NCBI RefSeq assembly: GCF_030269925.1
Contig: NC_085128.1
Span: 14,758,501 to 14,822,500, forward strand
DNA from: Bombyx mori
Taxonomy: Eukaryota; Arthropoda; Insecta; Lepidoptera; Bombycidae
DNA length: 64,000 bases
Reading direction: 5' to 3'
The translations under genes were made by a program, and so were the position numbers. The notes under the pieces are model-generated. The model saw nothing but the letters and a program-made list of their open reading frames with translations. It searched no databases and was not told where the DNA came from. Below are positions 1-9,865 of the stretch, one piece after another; within the stretch, counting starts at the first letter, position 1; each line of letters begins with the position of its first letter.

Positions 1-70
1 TAAACGTCGCAGTATTGTAATATATAAGTAACGACTAATTCGATCACACACACAGCTTATCTAACTTTTG

Positions 71-280
71 TCTATACTATAATATTATAAAGAGGAAACA
101 TTTGTTTGTTTGTTTGTTTCGAATAGGCTCCGAAACTACTGGACTGATTTGAAAAATTCTTTTTCCATTAGAAGCCGACATTGTCCCTGATGAACATAGG
201 CTACTTTTTTAAATTTTTTTTTTTTTTTGGTTTCATTTGTGTTTTAATTTTTCCGAAGCGAAGCGAGGGCGGGTCGCTAG
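71..280 (+). mobile_element. Non-autonomous Helitron relic
   Basis: It starts with TC (TCTATACTATAATATTATAA) and ends GGGCGGGTCGCTAG followed by T, the TC...CTAG-T layout of a Helitron. The interior contains ATAAAGAGGAAA and AGGCTCCGAAACTACT, shared with the copy at 25719-26180. Confidence 0.65.
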
Positions 281-429
281 TGTCTAATAAATATAAAATA
301 GCCTGTATTTCCTTATCCTTAATTTTTATTTCGAATGTGGTATTTGTTTGTTTATTTTTAGTTAGCTATTGTTTTGCATGTCTAAGTATTAATAAAAGTT
401 AGTTTTGCTATTGAATAATACCCCTCTTC

Positions 430-575
430 GGGTGAAAGCCTCGTCCAGTCCTTTTAAGTCATCTCTGTCCGTGCTGATAGTTTGCCAGTTCCATCCCTAT
501 TCATTCGGTTATATCGTCAGCCCAACGACTTTTCGGTCTCCCTACCCTTCTTTTGCCGATTGGCCCTACTTTTGT
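430..575 (-). mobile_element. LINE-like relic
   Basis: The stretch with TCGTCCAGTCC, CATCTCTGTCC and TTTTCGGTCTCCCTACCCTT resembles the antisense of the C-terminal part of a moth LINE. No intact frame remains. Position 284-429 is AT-rich with nothing recognisable, and 576-900 is AT-rich with only short unsupported frames. Confidence 0.35.
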
Positions 576-904
576 GTCTAATGTAATTAAATTCGCCACA
601 AGGTCCCTCGTTTCAACTTTGATAACATTAGTCTTGATTTGTCTTGAACATTTGTCTTCTACTTCACAGAACATTAATTCTAAACAGATATCTGTACGAG
701 CATCAAAAACAAACTTATCTTCAAGACAATCTGAAAATTATAGTCTAGAGGTCGAAACCATAAGAATAACAAAAATAGAATATATGGATTCGTAACTTAA
801 TTAATTTTTCAATTCACCGACATGAATTACGAAACCTCTCAACAAATACACTTCTTAATATTTAAGTAAGAAATAAACATTGAACAAGTAAGTCTCTGGA
901 TTTC

Positions 905-1157
905 CGCCCCTGCATTGGTTGCCGTCGGAGATGAACCAACTTACATCGCCTGTGATTCTATAACCCACCTCCGAGTCTCGGATGGGGCAGAACTCATCCA
1001 AAATAGGCTGGGGCCCAATAAGCGAGTTTTGTACCGAGCGTATGTCTTCCTACCAACTTGCCCCACGGGAGATCAAACCGGCGGGTCCTCAGTAGTCGGG
1101 CTATCCGAAGCCCACCTAGACGGCACTGATAATGCTCTTAAATACCCTGCTAGGTAA
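905..1157. other. GC-rich segment of unknown origin
   Basis: A 250-base GC-rich block inside AT-rich DNA, with an 80-codon open frame on the plus strand (915-1157). I recognise no domain. Composition and isolation suggest a piece of a retroposon and not a host exon. No donor of the phase needed for the missing ELOVL exon 1 is present. Confidence 0.3.
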
Positions 1158-1378
1158 AAACCAGTCGGAGAGTGAGGTCATACGACATAAAAAAAAAGAA
1201 ATCTTACCTGGAAAATTGGCAAATAAAACGATTTAACTTCTTTAAACTTTGAACAGGTCAAGGTCGGCTCAGGTAATGAATATGCAAAACGATATGATGA
1301 CGCCAATTTCTTCGTATAGTTATTAAGGATTTATCCATACAACTCTAAAAACATGGTTTAGATCGTGGTATATAATAT

Positions 1379-1830
1379 ATTTTTTTTTTTTTAGTTTTAT
1401 TGCCTTTGTAGGCAGACGGGCATACGGCCCACCTGATGGTGAGTGGTTACCGTCGCCCATGGACTTCAGCAATGCCAGGGGCAGAGCCAAGCCGCTGCCT
1501 ACCGCTTAATACTCTCCATAAGCCTCGTTTGAAGAAGGACATGTCATAGCGCTCGGGAAACACCGTGGAGGGGAGCTCATTCCATAGCCGGATGGTACGT
1601 GGCAAAAAAGATCTCTGGAAACGCACTGTGGATGACCGCAGTGGCTCCAGGTAGTATGGATGAACTCTACTCCGGTGGCGGGCGGTGCGATGGTAAAAAC
1701 GAGATGCTGGTATCATCTCGAACAATTCCTCAGAGCACTCCCCATGGAACATACGGTACAAAATACAGAGGGAACCGAAGTCCCTCCGCAGACCCAGAGG
1801 CTCCAAACGATCCGAATCGATATAATATCC
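1379..1830 (-). mobile_element. Non-LTR retrotransposon (family A) 3' end with RT C-terminus
   Basis: The minus-strand frame 1806-1447 encodes the C-terminal tail of a LINE ORF2, with blocks GLRRDFGSLCILYRMFHGEC, RHRSRVHPYYLEPLRSSTVR and LWNELPSTVFPERYDM and a terminal EVHGRR. A poly(T) at 1379 is the antisense of its 3' A-tail. The 5'-truncated edge lies within about 45 nt of the ELOVL gene 1 acceptor at 1849, so the insertion sits at the very end of that intron. Other copies of the family are at 2255, 17021, 23845, 48558, 58565 and 61625. Confidence 0.8.
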
Positions 1831-1849
1831 TAATATCTCCTCTTTTCAG

Positions 1850-4405
1850 TTGCAGTTATCGACCAGCTACCACTGATGGGATCAGTGAGCCCTGTTCTCA
1901 CGGTCTTGGCGATTTACTTAATTTTCGTTATTAAAATAGGCCCGGCATACATGAGAAAGCGAGAAGCGTACAAATTAACATTCGTACTATTAGCATACAA
2001 TGCCGTACAAGTTGCTATATCCGGGTATTTGGTTGCGAGGGTAAGTTTTTATCACTAACTTATAATTTTAAAACATCTTAACATATTAACTATTAAAAAT
2101 GCTTATAACTTATTTTCTTTATTAAGTCGATCGAATCAGGCCCATGGTGAAGATACTACCTCTAAACAGAGCAAATAACTCTGAACATAACCGAAAGTTT
2201 CCGTCAAACCTTTTTTATTATCTCAAGCTCATAGACTCAAGCAGTTCCAAGGGTCCAACTTATCACTGAGTGCTCTCCACAAGCCATGTTTTAAGGACAT
2301 GTCTTAGAACTCAACATTGTGGATGGAAGACCATTACAAAATCGAATTCACGTGGCAAAAAAAATCGCCCAAAATGCAGTGTTTTTTTTGTTTTTTTTTG
2401 CTTTGATGGGTGGGCGAGCCAACAGCCCACTTGGTGTTAAGTGGTTACTGGAGCCCATAGACATCTACAACGTAAATGCGCCACCCACCTTATAAGTTCT
2501 AAAGTCTCAGTATACTTACAACGGCTGCCCCGCCCTTCAAACCGAAACGCATTACAGCTTCACGGCAGAAATAGGCAGGGCGGTGGTACCTACCCGTGGG
2601 GACTCACAAGAGGTCCTACCAGTAAAAACGCTTCCATGTGGATGAACCCTGGCTCGATGGCGAGCAGTGGGACGATAAAAAGATGATCGTATTACCTGAT
2701 CAGCAGAGCAGAGCATCAATTACTGGTAGCGGGGTTTGCTATAGATCAACAGGAGACGGAGTTTAAGTCTCCACTAATCCAATTCGAATTTATGTTCACC
2801 TACAAAATTTTTGAACTAAAAATTTACCGTAAATGTATTTTCCACGTTTCAGTTCTTTCTAGATTTACGAAGAATGGGTTTGGTTCCGAGTAAATGTTAT
2901 TTAAATGAAGAAAATTCAAGAAATCAGGTACGATATTAATACGCATTTTTTTTATCTTCGAACAAAAAATAAACTATCGTTATTATATATTCTATTGATT
3001 TTGGGATATCGCGTCCTGAAAATAGCAGGAATTGAAATATATAACGGCTTTAGACTAATAATTTCCGTCGTGGAATAAAGGATAAGACGTCCGGTGCATT
3101 TGTATCGAGCGATGCACCGGTGTTCGAATCCCGCAGGCGCAGGCAGGCCATTACTTAGCTGGATAGACGAGCTTACATCCCACCTGGTGTTAAGTGGTTA
3201 CTGGAGCCCATAGACATCTACAACGTAAACCACCTTGAGATATAAGTTCTAAGGTCTCAGTATAGTTATAACAGCTGCCCTACCCTTCAAACCGAAATGC
3301 ATTACTGCTTCACGCAGAAGTGGGCAGGGTGGTGGTGCCTACCCGTGCGGACTCACAAAAGGTCCTGCCGCTAGTTAAAAAAATCTAATTTCAGATCATA
3401 TTCGGAACATATCTGTATCTAACAGCCAAATTCTCTGAGCTACTGGACACGGTTTTCTTCGTTTTGCGAAAGAAGTATAGCCAGATCACGTTCTTGCATT
3501 TGTATCATCACACCGTGATGGTTATCGCGACATGGGCAATGCTGAAGTACTGGCCATCACACACGCTCATCTACATCGGCTTCATAAATTCTTTAGTACA
3601 TGTCTTCATGTATTCATACTATGGCCTGGCAGCGCTCGGTCCGGGCGTAGCAAAATATTTGACGTGGAAGAAATATATGACTAAATTTCAAATAGTGAGT
3701 ATTTTCGAGTTCAATCAAGTATTTTGTTTTTGCTTACATTAGATTTATTTGTTTAAATATATGCACAAAAGTATAGTGGCGGACTTAAGGCCTAAAACAA
3801 GCTCTCCAGTCAACGAACTTACACTTATGAATGGTATTTGTGTATGTATTTGTAATTTAATATAATTTTCAATGCGCCTACCATTATTTACACTGCAATG
3901 CCTTTAGTTGACTGGTAGAGAATGCCTTAGGCATTAAGACCGCCAATGTAAATGTTTACATGAAGTCTAATCACTACATCGTATAAAACAAAATCGTTCT
4001 CTCTGACCTTAAATCCCTATGTATGCTTAAATCTTTGAAACTACGCAACCGATTTTGATGCGTTTTTTTTTTAATAGATAGAGCTATTGTAGAGGCAGAT
4101 TTATATGTATAATAACATCCATAAATTAAGTTTCCGAAGCGAAGAGAGGGCGGGTCGCCAGTAAATAAATATCTTTACAACAATTACAGATACAATTCAT
4201 CTCAATAATCCTTCAATACGTGGCGGCTATCAGGATATCGGAGTGTCCGCCATCAAAAGGCGTTGCTCTCTTTGTCTTTTGCAACACGGCTTTCATCCTG
4301 CTGCTTTTCCTCAATTTCTACTTGAAAAGTTACAGTGCAAATAAGACAAAGAAGGCTGCAGAAGAAGTCGTTAATAGTGCTTGCTTCGTCAAAAAATACG
4401 ATTAA
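1850..4405 (+). CDS. ELOVL fatty-acid elongase, gene 1 (5'-partial, four exons seen)
   Basis: Very-long-chain fatty-acid elongase of the ELO family, expected to condense malonyl-CoA with acyl-CoA in the ER membrane. Exons are 1850-2040 (191 nt), 2853-2927 (75), 3395-3694 (300) and 4190-4405 (216 with TAA), each bounded by AG and GT. The 1850 acceptor is chosen over 1856 because it gives the 191-nt length and phase seen in the two paralogues. The 300-nt exon encodes KFSELLDT, FFVLRKK, the catalytic HLYHH box and NSLVHVFMYSYY, and the junction to the last exon restores TxxQxxQ. About 260 residues are visible, against 277 and 298 in the paralogues. The first coding exon (about 16-20 residues, phase-1 donor) was not found in 1-1849 and may lie upstream of the window. 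The protein ends KKYD, a dilysine ER-retrieval signal. No frameshift or stop is seen, so it is probably functional. Confidence 0.88.
2255..2705 (-). mobile_element. Family A LINE relic interrupted by Bm1
   Basis: Decayed family A sequence at 2255-2381 (CTCTCCACAAGCC, CGTGGCAAAAAAAATCGC) resumes after the Bm1 at 2382-2622 with GTGGATGAACC and GGACGATAAAAAGATGAT. The Bm1 therefore inserted into the LINE. Lies in intron 2041-2852 of ELOVL gene 1. Confidence 0.6.
2382..2622 (-). mobile_element. Bm1-type SINE, truncated
   Basis: Antisense Bm1 body: poly(T), GGGTGGGCGAGCC, GTTAAGTGGTTACTGGAGCC, CATAGACATCTACAACGTAA, GGCAGGGCGGTGGTACCTAC. The tRNA-like head is absent. Confidence 0.8.
3066..3146 (+). 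mobile_element. Bm1 tRNA-like head
   Basis: CGTCGTGGAATAAAGGATAA, then GGTGTTCGAATCCCGCAGG (B-box-like), the pol III head of Bm1. The body is not in the same orientation: it follows inverted at 3149. Lies in an intron of ELOVL gene 1. Confidence 0.7.
3149..3374 (-). mobile_element. Bm1 body, inverted relative to the adjacent head
   Basis: Antisense body starting ATTACTTAGCTGGATAGACG and ending GGACTCACAAAAGGTCCTGC, 20 nt before the ELOVL gene 1 exon at 3395. Confidence 0.75.
3971..4161 (+). mobile_element. Non-autonomous Helitron relic
   Basis: It starts TCACTACATCGTATAAAAC and ends GAGGGCGGGTCGCCAG (CTAG decayed to CCAG). It is the same family as the minus-strand copy 12167-12437. Its 3' end lies 28 nt upstream of the last ELOVL gene 1 exon. 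Confidence 0.65.
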
Positions 4406-4492
4406 AATACAAAGTTATTAGAATTGGCAATACAAGTTTTTTTTAAATGTTTCACGGACAAAATCTGTAGATTATAGATTAAAAAGGGTTAT

Positions 4493-4498
4493 AATAAA
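4493..4498 (+). terminator. Candidate poly(A) signal of ELOVL gene 1
   Basis: AATAAA lies 88 nt after the gene 1 stop codon, in unique-looking AT-rich sequence before the mariner at 4756. It is the first canonical hexamer downstream. Confidence 0.55.
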
Positions 4499-4755
4499 TA
4501 TAAAAAAGTGTAGTGTAATATTTTTGTTTAGTTTACGAGACAAAACTGTACAATTTTTCGATTGCTTTCATACTGAGTTATCGGAGCTTTATAATCTCTT
4601 CCTAACAAGGTTTTCAATAAGTAATAATAATAATGAACCAAAGACCAGGTTAGGTCAGGTCAGATCAGGCCAGACTAGGTCATCTGGCCCAAAACTAGGA
4701 TACCCTATGATATTAGATATATAATATTAGTTAGTATAATATAGTATAGTAAATA

Positions 4756-6063
4756 CCTAGTCTTGCCATAAATACTGAGACAAAGAAAATAAAAAAAAAT
4801 CTATTGCAAATAACTTGCAATAACTTTTACAGTGTGTTAGTTTAATACATAAATATAAAACAATTTAAAGTATAAAAAGCTTCTTCGAAGTGGTCTCCAT
4901 TGGGTGCAATACAGTCCTTTAAACGTTGAGGCCAGTTATTAATAGAAGCACGCAGTCTTTCCATGGGAAAATTTTTCACTGCCAATCGTACGGATTGTTT
5001 TAGGGACTCCGAATTATTATGGCGTTTAGAGCAAGCCGTACTCTCTAAAATTGACCATAAATCATAATCGAGCGGATTAAGATCGGGACTAGACGACGGC
5101 CAGTCTTCAGCTCTGATGCAGTCCGAAACGTTCGTTTCCAACCAAGACTGCGTAGACCGAGCTTTATGACCTGGCGCCGAGTCTTGCTGGAAGGACCATT
5201 CTTGATTATTGAGCATGGTGCTGTTGAGGGGCTTCACTACCTTTTCAATAATGGTATCTTGATACACTTGTGCCGATGTTTTGATACCTTTTTCACAAAA
5301 GTATGGCTCAGTCACTCCTTCATAGCTAATACCCCACTAAACCATCACTGAAGTCGGATAGCGCCCACGTTGCACTCTGTCGACTAATTGGGAAGCTTCC
5401 TTAGAGCTTTGAGCATAAATACGGTCATTTTGTTTGTTAAAATGTTGCTCAATTGTAAAAAAATTCTCATCCGTAAACAAAATTTTTCATGACCTCCCTT
5501 TGCGTAACGCTTCAGTAGCTGTTTCGATTTTACCACCCTATTCTCTTTTAAATTATCAGTTAAGAAATGACCAGTACGTCTCTTATAGGCTGCAAGTCCT
5601 AAGTCATCTTTTAAAATACGCGACATGGTTCTAAGTGCTATCTTCATCTCCCGAGATAAAATCTTTTGCTTTCGGACAGGATTTCTTCGAATTCTCTCCC
5701 TTACTGCTTTGACCACCTTTTTCGTAAGAACACTACGTGGACGGCCAGATCTTTTTCTGTCCCAAACAAAGGAGGTCTCATTGCACCTATTAATAGCCCG
5801 GTACACAAACATTTTACTAATACCAAGCGTATGGAGAGTTTTAAAAATTGCATTTGGCTCCATACCTACTTTGTGTAATGCAATCACAGCGATTCGGTTC
5901 TCTTTATCACCCCACTCCATTTTAATATCACAAAATATTGTACAATGTATTGGCGCCAAAAAGTGAAAACTCAATGAGCAATCATATAAAAATTACAGAT
6001 TTCAAATTCAAATGTAATATTTTGTTTAGTTTTAATTGTAACAGTATTTATGTCCAGACTAAG
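4756..6063 (-). mobile_element. maT/mori-type DD37D mariner, near full length
   Basis: A 1308-bp element flanked by TA on both sides (4754-4755, 6064-6065). The 22-bp terminal inverted repeats start CCTAGTCTTGCCATAAATAC and match at 19 of 22 positions. It encodes a minus-strand transposase in two pieces (see the pseudogene entry). Confidence 0.9.
4842..5974 (-). pseudogene. DD37D mariner transposase, one frameshift and one stop
   Basis: Cut-and-paste transposase of the Tc1/mariner superfamily, on the minus strand inside the 4756-6063 element. The N-terminal part (from MEWGDKENRIAVIALHKVG) carries two helix-turn-helix units with GRPRS between them. After HEKF a missing base shifts the frame; the first catalytic aspartate (TDENFF) is in the next frame. 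A TAG replaces an expected tryptophan codon (VMV*WG) near 5338. The C-terminal frame (5315-4842) has QQDSAPGHKA and SSPDLNPLDYDLW, with 37 residues between the second and third catalytic aspartates, which defines the DD37D class. All three catalytic residues survive. The two lesions suggest a fairly young inactive copy. The short plus-strand frames here are antisense shadows. Confidence 0.88.
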
Positions 6064-6065
6064 TA

Positions 6066-6205
6066 TATACATATTAAAGGCCAAGACAAAGAGTAAACAA
6101 ACGTGTTCATCACATTGATGATTGCCCAATGTGGAAACGAACCCACGACCCTTGGCCCAGCAGTCGGGAGCACCAGCTTACTACACCACCGATATAGTCA
6201 AGTGT
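6066..6205 (-). mobile_element. tRNA-derived SINE (family 3)
   Basis: On the minus strand: GGTGGTGTAGTAAGC, then GGGTCGTGGGTTCG (B-box-like), then GATGAACACGTTTGTTTAC. It matches the copy at 38035-38215. It abuts the right end of the mariner. The head cannot fold into a full tRNA. Confidence 0.6.
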
Positions 6206-6654
6206 TATTCAGGACTATCCTGTTTAACTTTATTATAAATAATATTAGTAGAAGTACATAGTAATAGACCGTATTCTTTTAAGTTGTGCTTATAAAGCTT
6301 CAATAATTTATTATGAATAAAATTAATTGGCTTTTATACGGGGTAAATTAAGATTAATAAAATATACGATGACAAAATAAAAAAATATGTAATTGGTGTT
6401 TTTTTTTACTAACAACCTTTTTTTGGACATAGAGGGATAACAAATACATATTGAAGGTGCTAGACAAATTTACTTCTCTATCACCCGTCTATAGAAATAC
6501 AACCTGAGATATTTTTTCGTTGCCTATTAAAGGTATTAAAGGTATTGTGCCTAATAAAGGGATTAAAGGTATTGTGCCTATTAAAGTTATTGTGCGTCCA
6601 TGTCTGAAGGACAAGATACTTAATAAAACTTCTACTTACTATCTTTTTTCTTAT

Positions 6655-6900
6655 GATTAAAGGATTAAGGGGGGCCCGAAGGCCTTTCCAGTTTGACCAG
6701 GACAGATGGACGAGCAAAGGCTCAGCCAGAAGGGGTGGGATTTGCTAACAGCTGCCCGAGCGCCTCCGAAGGAGACCTAATAACTCAAGAGCAGCTGCTT
6801 CGCGAATGAATGGATCGGAATCGCGATGATGCATGGGTTAGGTTGCACGTCGAACTCTTTGACGAGTTCGACAAATACGGTTACCTGGGTCCCTAAGCCT
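6655..6900 (-). mobile_element. Non-LTR retroposon 3' segment (family B)
   Basis: GGCCCGAAGGCCTTTCCAGT, GACGAGCAAAGGCTCAGCC, CTAACAGCTGCCCGAGCGCC and CTCAAGAGCAGCTGCTTCGC are shared in order with copies at 45601 (-) and 61197 (+). 6206-6654 is AT-rich, with a small direct repeat of ATTAAAGGTATTGTGCCTA units near 6530-6590. Confidence 0.5.
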
Positions 6901-7473
6901 GCTCCTAGTTAGAGCTGAAGGCGTCTAATGCAAAGGTTGTTGGATCTGATAGATCCGTAAAGACTATCATACTATCTCTGAGTAAGTAGTGACGTTCTTA
7001 TAAGCGTTTTAAATTTGGTTGGCCAAGCGCTCAATTACGAAATAAAATGAAATGTAATGAAATTTGATTTGATAGTTGAATTTGTTAGAAGGTTTTCTTT
7101 GTTGAGAAATTAACTTACTTTGATTTCCAAATAAAACTAAATTAGTGTATCGTAACATTTTTAATTGCATTTTACGTCTTAATCATTCCTTTACAACCCG
7201 ATTAAACACGATGTTAAATTCTATGGATTCACGGTAAGACGCTCTCTTGTATAGGACTATAGTGATCGAAGCGTGGTAATTTAGATTGTACAATCATACT
7301 GTTGAAAATGAGAACTCGATAAAAGTGTGTTAGTGCTGACACACAACAGTCGATCTTCTTCCGTACGATTATCATTTGACGTATTACATGCAAAAGGTAA
7401 ACACATATTTAATAACATGGAAAGTATTTATGTATATAATAATATGTACTGTTATTCTATTTATATAGTTTTT

Positions 7474-7675
7474 TACTGGTGGTAGGACCTCTTGTGGGTC
7501 CGCACAGGTAGGTACCACCACCCTGCTTATTTCTGCCGTGATGCAGTAATGCGTTTCAGTTCGAAGGGTGGAGTATCGGTTGTACAGTAAAAACTGAGGC
7601 CTTAAAACTCATGTCTCAAGGTAGGTGGCGGCATTTACATTGTAGATGTCTATGGCCTTTCGGTACAAAAAAAAA
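7474..7675 (+). mobile_element. Bm1-type SINE, head-less
   Basis: Sense body TACTGGTGGTAGGACCTC through GATGTCTATGG, then a truncated end and poly(A). 6960-7470 and 7680-8120 are AT-rich with nothing recognisable. Confidence 0.75.
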
Positions 7676-8189
7676 CATGTACATATTTACGTTTATTCAA
7701 TTTTAATTATATATCCGATAAAATATTACATATTTATACGTTTTTATGTATATTATATATTTAATTAATGCACATGCTGCCAGATACGTATACAATAAAT
7801 ATGTTACGAAAATTTATGTAACTCTGTCAGGCTTCATTTTGGTTAGATAACGCTAACACAATTAAGAATAATTAAAATGAATGAGTACAAAGTAATATTT
7901 TAAAAACTAATTATTATTATTTTAATATCTTTGACACCTTTGCCAAAATTTTGGTACACTAACTCCATACATAATTAAAAATATAAAAATGTCTAGTAAT
8001 TATTTTACTAACTGGTAGTATATAGGGCGCGACAATTGGATTCAATAATACATTTTGCCGTTTAGGTGTCGTAAGTAATAGTAAGGTAGATTATTCAATT
8101 TAAATGAACAATAGAACAAGGATATTACTACCCCTCACATATAGGGGCTATAAAATGTACTAGGACTATAAAATGGAATCGATATTTAT

Positions 8190-8420
8190 GTCGTAAGGGG
8201 GGAGTAAGGGGAGATCGGAATGCTACCTTCACCGGCCCTATTGTCAACCCCACCTGCACGCGCCGGATGGTGGCGGCGACCAACAGGTTGCCGTGGTGCT
8301 CCCTGCTAGAGAACGAACGGGGCAATGGCAACCGAGCAATGGCGGTATAACCATACACACCCGTCAGAACAACCTGTACGGAAGAGGCGTCAGAAACCTT
8401 GGGGATCAAATGAGTCGACT
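8190..8420. other. GC-rich block, possible retroposon piece
   Basis: AAGGGGGGAGTAAGGGGAG and CACGCGCCGGATGGTGGCGG stand out from AT-rich surroundings. Short open frames exist on both strands but none shows a domain. Origin unknown. Confidence 0.3.
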
Positions 8421-9865
8421 ATTATCAAAGCCGGCAATCTGACTATTGGACAATTATTGGTAAATCAGAAAAACGAATTATTGACTTTGTATTCCATTGG
8501 CAGTCACAAAACTCTTCGGAACGACATCTTAGATAAATAACAGGTTAACTATTAACCTTTATTTAATGCAGGTTTTGAACCGTATTCTTTGAAGGAGACG
8601 ATTATATTCAAATCAATCTGTATTGACATATCAATAACATTTTTTTGTCCAAATGCACAGATTGCCACCTTTGATAATAGACGACTCAAATACCCCCTAA
8701 AATGCTGTTGCAGAAGGCAACGGGAAACCACTGCACTAATTTCCCACGAGAGTCATGAGCAGGTCGTATCCGACTGATGCATGACCACGACCACTCTGTC
8801 AAGAGTGTACGAACAGGAAGAATTTATATCGTAAACTCCAAAAAAGTACTGGCAATATAAGTTATTACGAACAACAGAGTGATCTGAACAGAATTTCGAA
8901 AAGAATCTAGTTTTAACACTTTTTTTAAAAAAAGAAGTCCTTATGACAATTTGTGTGATAACAACATTCATTTTTCTATCTATGGACCGAAAGAACAATA
9001 TTTGAAGATTACAATCACTTGTTTAAAAAAAAAAATTGATTTATGGATATGGATCGATAGATTAAACGATTTTCAACTTTATGTTAAAAATGGTGAGAGG
9101 GTGCAAAAATTTATTTAAATTCGCTAATCGACAGCACCCTAATGAACTGTTCTAATATGATTAAGTTCATACACACGGCGTTGTAGCAATTATCATATCG
9201 TAATCAGCAGTTTAAAAATATTATGAAACTATTTTCATTATTTGCGATTATTAAATAATACTCATAAATGAAGGCCTTATTTACATTCACATACTGGTAC
9301 TTATTGCTTGAACACTTTAGAGCCAACAGCAATTAAAACTTGTGTATATTCCAGAAACTATCTTAACCTAATGATAATATATTATGTTAAATGTTGTTTT
9401 AACTTTTTTTTTTAATGTTTCAACATCGTATATAGTTGGAAGACAGTATTTTTTGCTCATTAAGGCATACGAGAAAATCAATTATGATTTATTTACAACA
9501 ATTTTATGAAATAATGTTCGATTGTTTTCGTTTAAGCTAGTGTTTTAATTACTACACTAACTACCAATGCTTATACATAATACAATGTTGAATTTTATTC
9601 CGAATTTGATGTTTAAAATTTAGGGCAAGTATGGATTTTAGCCAAATGTTACTAGTGGACTACACTCTAGAATGAGATGTTATTCAATGGAAATGATTTT
9701 GATTTTATAAAATTTTAACGACGCTAATTAAAACTTAATACTAATATTTATATACACCATTTCTGTTACCTTATTAAAAACCCTCTGATGATATCAACAA
9801 ACCACCATATTGAACTAATTTCATATATTATATTTACAATAGATTTTAAATTAAAACAACTAGAT
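8421..9865. other. AT-rich intergenic DNA between ELOVL genes 1 and 2
   Basis: No gene, inverted repeat or recognised element was found. Minus-strand AATAAA at 9599-9594 is a possible poly(A) signal for ELOVL gene 2, 267 nt past its stop. Confidence 0.5.

Noticed and set aside
822..868. ATG-initiated frame starting MNYETSQQ followed by GTAAG, as exon 1 of ELOVL gene 1
   Set aside because: The donor would leave phase 2, but the 1850 exon needs phase 1, and the peptide does not resemble ELOVL N-termini.
1278..1316. ATG-initiated frame MNMQNDMM followed by GTATAG, as exon 1 of ELOVL gene 1
   Set aside because: The donor is phase 2 and has a weak consensus; the length also does not fit the paralogues.
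1876..2058. Short intronless protein starting MGSVSPVLTVL
   Set aside because: It is the second coding exon of an ELOVL gene read through its GTAAGT donor; the downstream exons continue the family match.
4627..4690. Regulatory array of AGGTCA half-sites (nuclear receptor elements)
   Set aside because: The stretch has several GGTCAG-like words, but it looks like a short degenerate tandem repeat 3' of gene 1, and spacing is irregular.
5166..5966. Plus-strand coding frames across the mariner
   Set aside because: They are antisense shadows of the minus-strand transposase frames.
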